The translations under genes were made by a program, and so were the position numbers. Under the pieces are notes generated by a model, which worked only from the letters and a program-made list of their open reading frames with translations, was not told the origin of the DNA and ran no database searches. From assembly GCF_004352915.1 (NCBI RefSeq), contig NZ_SJSY01000075.1, forward strand, positions 496,001-560,000: a stretch of DNA of 64,000 nucleotides, read 5' to 3'. Numbering within the stretch: the first letter of the stretch is position 1; every line of letters begins with the position of its first letter. Shown one piece after another: positions 1 to 6,398 of this stretch. The DNA comes from Flavobacterium zhairuonense (GTDB lineage: Bacteria; Bacteroidota; Bacteroidia; Flavobacteriales; Flavobacteriaceae).

Positions 1-145
1 TTCATTTAAAAAGACTCATAACTATTACCTTTGCTAAGAATTGCTTATATTTACTTAATACATTTTTAAGCCCAAAGTTATATTTTCTTAAATGACTTAT
101 CATGGTTTAAAAAATTAACCATTTACCATTTACAATTAAAAAGTA

Positions 146-796
146 ATGCCTTTATTTCAGACCATACAGTTTAACGAAACGACAAAAATCTTAATTTGGG
201 AAATAACAGAATCGTTTGATGAACTGTATAGTCGTGTTACCCTTAAAGAAAAAACTCAAAAAAGATTAGAGGGAATGAAATCGCAAATGCATCAGCGTGC
301 TTTTTTGAGTGTTCGAATGCTGATTCAGGAAATGGGTTTTACCGATAAAGATTTGCATTACGACGAATTCGGGAAACCGTATTTTGATTGCCATAATTAT
401 ATCTCAATTACGCATTCCTATCACTTTGCAGCAATAATCATAAGTCATGAAACGGTAGGAATTGACATGGAATTGCAACGCGAAAAAATTCAGCGAATTG
501 CAGATAAATTTACCGATTTTGAATGCGAATATTTAAATCCATCATCTACGGAAGAATACATAAAAAAACTTACCGTGATTTGGGGAGCCAAAGAAGCAAT
601 CTTTAAAATCAGAAATGAAAAAGGTATCAGTTTTAAAGATCATATCAACGTAAATGATTTTTCTTTAGAAGAAAGCAAAACCGTTGCAAGTTTACATTTT
701 GATAATTTGACAAAGGATTTTAATGTGCATTACCAGGAAGTTCAATCAGATAATTTTGGGGGTAAATTTACGTTGGTTTATGCTTTTGAGAAGTAG
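146..796 (+). CDS. 4'-phosphopantetheinyl transferase (Sfp/HetI superfamily)
   Basis: Predicted to move the 4'-phosphopantetheine arm of coenzyme A onto a serine of a carrier protein. The 216-residue length suits the Sfp-like two-lobed form rather than the short AcpS form. Visible signatures are FGKPY near residues 75-79, ISITHS near 86-91, the Mg-binding GIDME at 105-109, and WGAKEAIFK at 146-154, the family's W-x-x-K-E-x-x-x-K block. It is a single gene on the plus strand that converges on the minus-strand globin operon. No polyketide or peptide synthetase cluster is nearby, so its carrier-protein partner cannot be read from context; it could be the housekeeping acyl-carrier-protein enzyme. 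Confidence 0.92.
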   Translation: MPLFQTIQFNETTKILIWEITESFDELYSRVTLKEKTQKRLEGMKSQMHQRAFLSVRMLIQEMGFTDKDLHYDEFGKPYFDCHNYISITHSYHFAAIIISHETVGIDMELQREKIQRIADKFTDFECEYLNPSSTEEYIKKLTVIWGAKEAIFKIRNEKGISFKDHINVNDFSLEESKTVASLHFDNLTKDFNVHYQEVQSDNFGGKFTLVYAFEK

Positions 797-819
797 CTTT
801 TAGTTAACCGTCTTCAGTT

Positions 820-1218
820 TTAAACTTCACTTTCCTTGCGTCTGTGCTGAAACATACTCATATACAAAAAAGTGCTCATTTTTCTCGCACGTCTTTTTAG
901 CGTATCAGCATTTTCGCCTTCAAAATATTCATCAATGGTTTGAAACCAATGATTCAGCCAAATGCCAAATTCGTTTGCTGTGATTTTTTCGCCAAAATGA
1001 GCATCAACTTCATTATGAACCTCATGTGGATTTCCTTTATACTTGCGAATCGCAAATAAATTTGTTTCCCAAAAATCAGTCAGTTTTTCGAGGTGCGCAT
1101 CCCAATCAGAAATCATTTCGTTAAAATAAAAGCCGATTTCCTTGTCGGCTCTTATTTTAGCATAGAATTGATGTACTAAGAAAGAAACATCAGCTCTGTT
1201 TTCTATTTGTTTTTTCAT
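820..1218 (-). CDS. Group III truncated hemoglobin
   Basis: Short globin of 132 residues matching group III truncated hemoglobins (Campylobacter Ctb type), which bind heme and are linked to NO and oxygen handling. The helical core is visible: FLVHQFYAKIRADKEIGFYF at the N-terminus, a WETNLF segment near 50, HxxxDAHFGEKIT around 67-80 with His74 as the likely proximal ligand, and the EFGIWLNHWFQTIDEYF helix. The start ATG overlaps the stop of the upstream membrane-protein gene by 4 bases, so the two are translationally coupled. They lie downstream of a Crp/Fnr gene and an FNR-like box, suggesting induction under low oxygen or nitrosative stress. Confidence 0.92.
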   Translation of the reverse strand: MKKQIENRADVSFLVHQFYAKIRADKEIGFYFNEMISDWDAHLEKLTDFWETNLFAIRKYKGNPHEVHNEVDAHFGEKITANEFGIWLNHWFQTIDEYFEGENADTLKRRARKMSTFLYMSMFQHRRKESEV

Positions 1219-1502
1219 AGAATAAAACTATTTAAAAGTATAAAGAATACGCTTAATATTCCACTTAAAAGAATAAAGTTAAAAACTGTTTTATGCTTCA
1301 TTTGTGCTAATATTGAGGTGTTTGCAAAGACACAAGCTAAAACAATAATGCCTAACTGAATCATTTGAAGAATTGAAGTTCCGTTAGCCAAAACATACAT
1401 TGCCGCAGCGCCTCCCAAACAGCTTTGTCCAATTACAGCCATTGCAGCTGAACCCATGTAATTTCTATTAAAAATGTCGAATGTTGATTGATATAGTGTC
1501 AT
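1215..1502 (-). CDS. Small membrane protein co-transcribed with truncated globin
   Basis: A 95-residue hydrophobic protein with about three membrane segments (roughly residues 15-35, 45-65 and 72-92). I know no function for it. The start is set at the ATG at 1502; a longer TTG-initiated reading would begin inside the promoter region. It overlaps the globin gene by 4 bases and lies downstream of a TAnnTTTG promoter and an FNR-like palindrome. Context suggests a role in nitric oxide or low-oxygen response, but that is inference from position only. Confidence 0.75.
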   Translation of the reverse strand: MTLYQSTFDIFNRNYMGSAAMAVIGQSCLGGAAAMYVLANGTSILQMIQLGIIVLACVFANTSILAQMKHKTVFNFILLSGILSVFFILLNSFIL

Positions 1503-1524
1503 GATATTGCGTTTTTTATACCAA

Positions 1525-1532
1525 CAAAGGTA
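1525..1532 (-). promoter_or_regulatory. -7 element of the membrane protein/globin operon
   Basis: Reads TACCTTTG on the minus strand, matching the Bacteroidota -7 consensus TAnnTTTG, 22 nt upstream of the ATG at 1502. No TTTG -33 element is present; the FNR-like palindrome occupies that position instead, as expected for an activator-dependent promoter. Confidence 0.65.
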
Positions 1533-1551
1533 CAGGCACAATACAATTGCA

Positions 1552-1573
1552 TTTTATGATTAAAATCATAAAA
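1552..1573. promoter_or_regulatory. FNR/CRP-like operator palindrome
   Basis: Perfect 10-bp arms TTTTATGATT and AATCATAAAA separated by AA. The core ATGAT-N4-ATCAT differs from the classical FNR site TTGAT-N4-ATCAA at one base per half. Its centre lies about 30 bp upstream of the near edge of the -7 element, so it falls about -41 to -44 from the expected transcription start, the class II activator position. The Crp/Fnr gene ends 12 bp away. Confidence 0.75.
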
Positions 1574-1584
1574 CAAGAACTTTT

Positions 1585-2181
1585 TTATCGATATACTTTT
1601 CGGTTTATAATTTTTAATTCGCCTTTTTTCTCCAAGTTTTTTATTGCTCTGATAACCGTTTCAACACGTAAACCGGTTAAATCGCCAATTTGCTGTCGGG
1701 TAAAATTAATAAGATAACCATTTTTATCTTTCTGAAAATTGAAATAAGCAATTCCGTGATCGATTAATTTCAAAACACGGTGTTCAGGTTCTTGTGTCGA
1801 AATCTCAGCAGCCATAACTGATTTGTAATACAAACGCTGCGCCAAGTTTTCGATTATTTTAATGCTTATTTTTGGATTCTCTTCCAGCAATTTCATAAAG
1901 TTTGATTTTGGAAGAAGAAGAATTTCGCTGTCATCAACGGCAATGGCATTTGCAGGATATTTTTGATTTAAAAATAAAGGCGGTTCGCCGAAGGATTGGT
2001 CTTTATAAAATATTCCCTGAATAAATTCGCGTCCGTCATCATTGTAGTTGCTCATTTTTATTTCTCCAGAAAGGATCTGATAATAATTTGCGGGAAAAAT
2101 TCCTTCTTCAAAAATAGTTTCATTTTTGTCGAAAGATTTTTTCAAAGCGCCATATTTTTCTAATAATTCGGGAGCAATCAT
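1585..2181 (-). CDS. Crp/Fnr family transcriptional regulator
   Basis: 198-residue regulator with an N-terminal cyclic-nucleotide-binding-like beta barrel (about residues 15-110: GIFPANYYQILSGEIKM, SFGEPPLF), a dimerisation helix, and a C-terminal winged helix-turn-helix (FTRQQIGDLTGLRVETVIRAI, about residues 150-172). No cysteine is present anywhere, so it cannot bind an iron-sulfur cluster like E. coli FNR; a heme-based or other sensing mode is more likely. The start is ATG at 2181 because the promoter at 2217-2224 puts transcription start near 2210, ruling out the longer TTG start. It probably controls the FNR-like box just downstream and the globin pair. Confidence 0.9.
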   Translation of the reverse strand: MIAPELLEKYGALKKSFDKNETIFEEGIFPANYYQILSGEIKMSNYNDDGREFIQGIFYKDQSFGEPPLFLNQKYPANAIAVDDSEILLLPKSNFMKLLEENPKISIKIIENLAQRLYYKSVMAAEISTQEPEHRVLKLIDHGIAYFNFQKDKNGYLINFTRQQIGDLTGLRVETVIRAIKNLEKKGELKIINRKVYR

Positions 2182-2216
2182 ATCGTTAATTACTTTGGTT
2201 TTCAAAAACAGCAATA

Positions 2217-2224
2217 CAAATATA
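2217..2224 (-). promoter_or_regulatory. -7 element of the Crp/Fnr gene
   Basis: Minus-strand TATATTTG, a perfect TAnnTTTG match, 35 nt upstream of the ATG at 2181. Confidence 0.6.
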
Positions 2225-2275
2225 ATTTATTCAAAATAGTTCTTCACATTAAAAACTTTTACTTTTACGGCCATT

Positions 2276-3004
2276 ATGAGGCATAAAATACTTAATATCC
2301 ATCAACAAATTTTAGAAGCTAAAAAAAGTGGTCAAAAATTGCTGGCCATTCTTTTGGATCCTGATAAAATTGTTTGGGAAAATTTAGATCATTTATTAGA
2401 TAAGATGAATCAGTCGCCCGCTACACATATTTTTGTGGGCGGAAGCATTGTTCAGGCAACAATTTTAGAAGATTTAATCGCACAGTTAAAACTAAAAACA
2501 AACCTTCCGGTAATTATATTTCCAGGAGATCCGTCGCAGATTTCTCCTCAAGCAGATGCTATTTTATTTCTGTCCTTATTATCGGGTAGAAATCCAGATT
2601 ATTTAATTGAATATCAGGTTCAAGCTGCGCCAATTCTAAAAAAAACAAATCTAGAAGTTATTTCTACAGGATATATTTTGATTGAAAGTGGCAATGAAAC
2701 TGCCGTTGCGCGCGTTAGCAAAACGAAACCGCTGAATCGTGAAAACTTTGATTTGGTTTTGGCAACTGCTCAAGCGGGAGAAATGTTAGGGAATAAATTA
2801 ATGTATTTAGAAGCCGGAAGTGGCGCTAAAAATGCAGTGCCACTGAAAATGATTGAGTTAATTGCTCAAAATATAGAAATTCCTATAATTGTTGGAGGAG
2901 GAATTGTAGATTTGCACGGAATTCAAAATGCATACAAAGCTGGCGCCGATTTAGTAGTTATTGGAACTGCTTTTGAAAACAACAGTCATTTTTTTGAATC
3001 CTAA
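2276..3004 (+). CDS. Geranylgeranylglyceryl/heptaprenylglyceryl phosphate synthase family (PcrB-like)
   Basis: A 242-residue TIM-barrel prenyltransferase of the PcrB/GGGP synthase family, which joins a polyprenyl diphosphate to sn-glycerol-1-phosphate. Visible signatures are LLDPDK near residue 27, HIFVGGS near 50, FPGDPSQISPQADAILFLSLLSGRNP near 82-108, YLEAGSGA near 181, and the phosphate-binding VGGGI and VIGTAFE near the C-terminus. Bacteroidota often carry this family; the lipid made in this group is not evident from sequence. It is divergent from the Crp/Fnr gene and 26 bp upstream of pnuC, possibly co-transcribed. Confidence 0.93.
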   Translation: MRHKILNIHQQILEAKKSGQKLLAILLDPDKIVWENLDHLLDKMNQSPATHIFVGGSIVQATILEDLIAQLKLKTNLPVIIFPGDPSQISPQADAILFLSLLSGRNPDYLIEYQVQAAPILKKTNLEVISTGYILIESGNETAVARVSKTKPLNRENFDLVLATAQAGEMLGNKLMYLEAGSGAKNAVPLKMIELIAQNIEIPIIVGGGIVDLHGIQNAYKAGADLVVIGTAFENNSHFFES

Positions 3005-3030
3005 ATCAAACCAAAAAACAGCTTGACCCA

Positions 3031-3654
3031 ATGATGGATTTTTTTCTAGACAGTTACAAAAATGCGCCGTTATGGCATATTGTTCTTGAATTTTTAGTTT
3101 TTGTCTGTGGCATTTTAAGTGTTTGGTTTGCAAAAAAAGAAAACATTTGGGTTTATCCAACGGGATTAATCGCAACAGTAATTTCAGTGTATTTGCTATA
3201 CATTGCGGGCTACATTGGTGACATGATTATCAATGGATATTTTTCAATAATGAGTATTTATGGATGGTACGTATGGGCGCGAGGAGGAACGGTTGAGGAT
3301 AATTTACCAATTACTCGTACAAATTTTAATGAAAAATTAATCGGAATCTTACTGTTTATTGTAACCGTTTTTGTAGTTTTCGGAATTTATAAATATTTTG
3401 ATTATGAAATCAAAAAAGACAATTATGTCGATATGATTTCGTCAGGAATATTTTTTGCGGGAATGTGGTATATGGCCAGGAAAAAAATCGAAAACTGGAC
3501 ACTTTGGATTATTGGTGATGTAATTGTTGTGCCTCTTTATGCTTATCGTGGCTTAGGGATGCTGTCACTTCAATATTTAATTTTTACAATTTTGGCTATT
3601 TCAGCTTATTTAGAATGGAGAAAAATCTTAGACAGCAAAAAACAACTATCATAA
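3031..3654 (+). CDS. pnuC: PnuC-family vitamin transporter (nicotinamide riboside, possibly thiamin)
   Basis: 207-residue membrane protein with about seven hydrophobic segments and the PnuC hallmark YGWYVWARGG near residues 79-88. PnuC moves nicotinamide riboside by facilitated diffusion, trapped by phosphorylation. The following gene overlaps its end by 40 bases and begins with a NadR-type kinase domain, which favours nicotinamide riboside. PnuT homologues of the same family carry thiamin and often neighbour TPP-riboswitch TonB receptors; such a receptor is 2.7 kb downstream, but this gene lies upstream of the riboswitch and is not under its control. Confidence 0.88.
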   Translation: MMDFFLDSYKNAPLWHIVLEFLVFVCGILSVWFAKKENIWVYPTGLIATVISVYLLYIAGYIGDMIINGYFSIMSIYGWYVWARGGTVEDNLPITRTNFNEKLIGILLFIVTVFVVFGIYKYFDYEIKKDNYVDMISSGIFFAGMWYMARKKIENWTLWIIGDVIVVPLYAYRGLGMLSLQYLIFTILAISAYLEWRKILDSKKQLS

Positions 3655-5729
3655 AAATTGCTTTGTTTGGTCCTGAAAGTACTGGAAAAACAACCTTAGC
3701 AAAACAGCTTGCAGAATACTACGAAACCGAATGGGTTCCAGAGTTTGCTCGTGATTATTTACAAGAAAAATGGGAAGAAAACCAGCATATTTGCGTGGCT
3801 GATGATATGATGCCTATTGCATACGGACAAACAGCATTAGAGAATGAAAAACTTTCTAAGGCAAATACTTATTTGTTCTGCGATACTAATTTGATGGTGA
3901 CCAAAGTTTTCTCTGAGATGTATTATGGTTTTTGTGATCCGCTTTTAAATGAGGCAGCGCTGGAACACGAATATGATTTGTTTTTCTTAACTGATATTGA
4001 TGTCCCTTGGGAAAAAGATGACATTAGAGATACGCCAGATGGAAGAGAAACTGTATTTTCTGTTTTCAAACAGACTTTAATAGATACTAAAAAACCTTTC
4101 ATAATTCTTTCAGGAGATAAAGAAAGCCGTTTGGCAAAAGCAACCGCAATCATTGATGCGCTTGCTATGGCCAAAGAACGTGGTTTTTCATCAGAAGATT
4201 TTGTTCAGCTATATGAGCGAGGGATACCTTTTGAGAATGTCCTTAAACAATTGAAAATTTTCAAAAAAGGAATAACAAAAACCAACTTGGTCAGTGCAGC
4301 AACAATTGATGATGGAATTTTAGCTTTTTCAGAAACGGAGTTCGAAGAAAAAGCGGCTTTTTTTGATTCGCAAGTAAAGAATCTGAAAATTAAAAAGTTT
4401 GTTCCGGCTTCTGGTGCAGCGACGAGAATGTTTAAGTTTTTAAGGGCTTTTTTGAATGAATTTGACATCGAAAAAGAAACAATAAACGCTTACATAAATA
4501 GAAAGAAAGATAAAGAATTGCCAATTTTTATTGTCGCAATGGACAAGTTTCCATTTTTTAAAGCGGTCGATAAAAAGCTTAGATCAATTTATCCTGATTT
4601 TGATGCTTTGGAGCGTGATTATAAAAATTACTATTTCATAAAAACATTGCTTTCGCAGGATTATTTTGCTTTCGCAGATAAGCCAAAAGCGGTTTTGCCT
4701 TTCCATAAATACAAAGATCACATTGCAAATCCGATTGAAGAACATTTGAACGAATGTGCTCATTATGCTTCTTCAAATAAGGTTTCAAATCTTCATTTTA
4801 CGGTAACCGAAGCGCATCAGCAATTATTTGAGAAAGAGATTGAAATACTAAAAGAGAAAGTCGAAAAGGATTCTGGAATTCAAATTAATATTGGATATTC
4901 CTATCAAAATGCAAGTACAGATTCTATTGCTGTTGACACAAAAAATAAACTGGTAAGAGATAAAAATGATGCCTTGATTTTTAGACCAGGCGGACATGGC
5001 GCTCTGATTCAGAATCTGAATGTACTTGATGCAGATGTTATTTTTATTAAAAATATCGACAATGTAATTCAAAATCATATTGATAAAATTACGTTGTATA
5101 AAAAAGCACTTGCAGGAGTATTGATTGAAGCACAGCAAAAAGTTTTTGGCTATTTAAATGCTATTGATGAGCAAAAAGTCAAAGAAACTGAATTGGAAGT
5201 GATCGTTCGTTTTTTGTCTGAAAATCTAAATGTAGAAATCTCTAGTGATTTTAAAATGTTCACTTTTGAGAATAAAATCAACAAAGTCAAAGAACTTTTA
5301 GATCGTCCAATTAGAGTTTGCGGAATGGTGAAAAATGAAGGAGAGCCTGGTGGAGGACCTTTTTGGGTAATGAGCGACAAAGGAATAAAATCACTTCAAA
5401 TTGTTGAGACATCGCAAATTGATTTATCAGATAAAAAGCAGGCTAAAATTTTGGCAGAATCGACACATTTTAATCCAGTAGATTTAGTTTGTGGAATTAA
5501 AAATTATAAAGGCCAGAAATTTGATTTGCAAAACTTTGTAGATCAAAAAACAGGCTTTATTGTTGAAAAAAGTGTTGACGGGAAAACAGTTAAAAATTAC
5601 GAATTGCCAGGATTATGGAATGGTTCAATGGCGCATTGGTTGACTATTTTTGTTGCTGTTCCATTAATTACTTTTAATCCGGTGAAAACGGTAAACGATT
5701 TGTTGAAAGCACCGCATCAGCCACAATAA
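3615..5729 (+). CDS. NadR-type ribosylnicotinamide kinase fused to DUF4301
   Basis: 704-residue two-domain protein. Residues 1-184 are a P-loop kinase like the C-terminal domain of NadR: Walker A GPESTGKT at 19-26, WVPEFARDY, and FCDTNL/DVPWEKDDIRD. From residue 185, where an in-frame ATG lies at 4167, the sequence becomes a DUF4301 protein (GFSSEDFVQLYERGIP, then PASGAATRMFKFL, FRPGGHGALI, VCGMVKNEGEPGGGPFW). DUF4301 has no function I know, though PASGAATRMFK and the GHGAL block look like nucleotide- or sugar-phosphate-binding motifs. The reading frame is uninterrupted, so this is a true fusion here or a readthrough arrangement with internal initiation at 4167. The kinase would trap the PnuC substrate as its mononucleotide. 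Confidence 0.88.
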   Translation: MEKNLRQQKTTIIKIALFGPESTGKTTLAKQLAEYYETEWVPEFARDYLQEKWEENQHICVADDMMPIAYGQTALENEKLSKANTYLFCDTNLMVTKVFSEMYYGFCDPLLNEAALEHEYDLFFLTDIDVPWEKDDIRDTPDGRETVFSVFKQTLIDTKKPFIILSGDKESRLAKATAIIDALAMAKERGFSSEDFVQLYERGIPFENVLKQLKIFKKGITKTNLVSAATIDDGILAFSETEFEEKAAFFDSQVKNLKIKKFVPASGAATRMFKFLRAFLNEFDIEKETINAYINRKKDKELPIFIVAMDKFPFFKAVDKKLRSIYPDFDALERDYKNYYFIKTLLSQDYFAFADKPKAVLPFHKYKDHIANPIEEHLNECAHYASSNKVSNLHFTVTEAHQQLFEKEIEILKEKVEKDSGIQINIGYSYQNASTDSIAVDTKNKLVRDKNDALIFRPGGHGALIQNLNVLDADVIFIKNIDNVIQNHIDKITLYKKALAGVLIEAQQKVFGYLNAIDEQKVKETELEVIVRFLSENLNVEISSDFKMFTFENKINKVKELLDRPIRVCGMVKNEGEPGGGPFWVMSDKGIKSLQIVETSQIDLSDKKQAKILAESTHFNPVDLVCGIKNYKGQKFDLQNFVDQKTGFIVEKSVDGKTVKNYELPGLWNGSMAHWLTIFVAVPLITFNPVKTVNDLLKAPHQPQ

Positions 5730-6130
5730 TGGAAACTGAAAAAATCATATCGGAATTAAGCTTCAAAGCTGTTAAAAGCAGTGGCGCGGGAGGACAAAAC
5801 GTGAACAAAGTTTCATCAAAAGTGGTTTTGTCTTTTGATTTAAATGCTTCACAAGGCTTGTCTGAAGAAGAAAAATTGCTTTTACAAACTAATATTGCAG
5901 CACGTTTAACTTCTGAAAATATTCTGATTTTAAATTGCGACGAAGATCGAAGCCAGCTTAAAAACAAAGAAATCGTCACAAAACGATTTTTGGAAATAAT
6001 CAAAAAAGGATTATTTGTTCCGAAAGTTAGAAAAGCAACTAAGGTTCCAAAATCTGTAATTAAAAAAAGAATTAAGGATAAGAAGAATATTTCTGATCTT
6101 AAACAATCTAGAAGAAAACCTGATTTTTAG
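5729..6130 (+). CDS. arfB: ArfB (YaeJ) ribosome-rescue peptidyl-tRNA hydrolase
   Basis: 133-residue class I release-factor-like protein. The catalytic GGQ is in SSGAGGQNVNKVSSK near residues 17-31, and the basic C-terminal tail (KKRIKDKKNISDLKQSRRKPDF) is the part that enters the empty mRNA channel of stalled ribosomes. It has no codon-recognition domain, unlike RF1 and RF2. Its ATG overlaps the upstream stop by one base (TAATG), so it is translationally coupled to the NadR-DUF4301 gene. Confidence 0.93.
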   Translation: METEKIISELSFKAVKSSGAGGQNVNKVSSKVVLSFDLNASQGLSEEEKLLLQTNIAARLTSENILILNCDEDRSQLKNKEIVTKRFLEIIKKGLFVPKVRKATKVPKSVIKKRIKDKKNISDLKQSRRKPDF

Positions 6131-6205
6131 TATTAAGATGCTAGAATTAAGTATTAAGACATCAAAAACTAAAAATCTTAATACTTAATACATTTTTCTT
6201 AATAC
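6131..6205. repeat. Dispersed AAGTATTAAG / CTTAATACTT inverted repeat
   Basis: The spacer between arfB and the TPP riboswitch is built from AATTAAGTATTAAG on the left and CTTAATACTTAATAC plus CTTAATACTT on the right, able to fold back on itself. A second copy with the same words lies at 19730-19812, upstream of the thiE-like gene. Confidence 0.7.
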
Positions 6206-6210
6206 TTTTC

Positions 6211-6218
6211 TATATTTG
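6211..6218 (+). promoter_or_regulatory. -7 element upstream of TPP riboswitch
   Basis: TATATTTG, a perfect TAnnTTTG match, three bases before the start of the aptamer's P1 stem. Confidence 0.65.
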
Positions 6219-6221
6219 CAC

Positions 6222-6306
6222 TGTCTCAAAGGGGTGCTCTAAATAACGAGCTGAGATCATACCCAAAGAACCTGAGCGAGTAATGTTGCTAAGGGAAAAA
6301 ACGACA
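6222..6306 (+). promoter_or_regulatory. TPP riboswitch (THI element)
   Basis: Contains the conserved THI-box blocks GGGGTGCT at 6231-6238, CTGAGATCATACCC at 6251-6264 and GAACCTGAGCGAGTAATG at 6268-6285, in canonical order and spacing. Closing helix P1 is formed by TGTC (6222-6225) with GACA (6303-6306). It precedes the TonB receptor at 6397. Confidence 0.95.
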
Positions 6307-6378
6307 CTATCGAGCGTGCACACTTTATTTTGTCGTGAAACAATTTATTAATTTAACAAAAGAATAATTCCCCCTTTT

Positions 6379-6398
6379 ATTCGTAATTTTTTACGAAT
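6379..6398 (+). promoter_or_regulatory. Hairpin covering the start codon of the TonB receptor
   Basis: ATTCGTAA (6379-6386) pairs perfectly with TTACGAAT (6391-6398) across a TTTT loop. The 3' arm includes the first two bases of the ATG at 6397. This fits a translational expression platform for the riboswitch; pairing with the aptamer was not computed. Confidence 0.5.

Noticed and set aside
1-145. A promoter or gene at the left edge
   Set aside because: The 145 bp are AT-rich with a short ATGGTT/AACCAT inverted repeat. No good TAnnTTTG element or coding frame was found.
5674-6003. Minus-strand open frame across arfB
   Set aside because: It overlaps arfB, which has a clear GGQ motif, and its translation is a Ser/Lys-rich antisense shadow.
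6379-6398. The start-codon hairpin as an intrinsic terminator
   Set aside because: The stem is AT-rich and is followed by GAAAACAC, not a T-run, so it cannot be a standard terminator.
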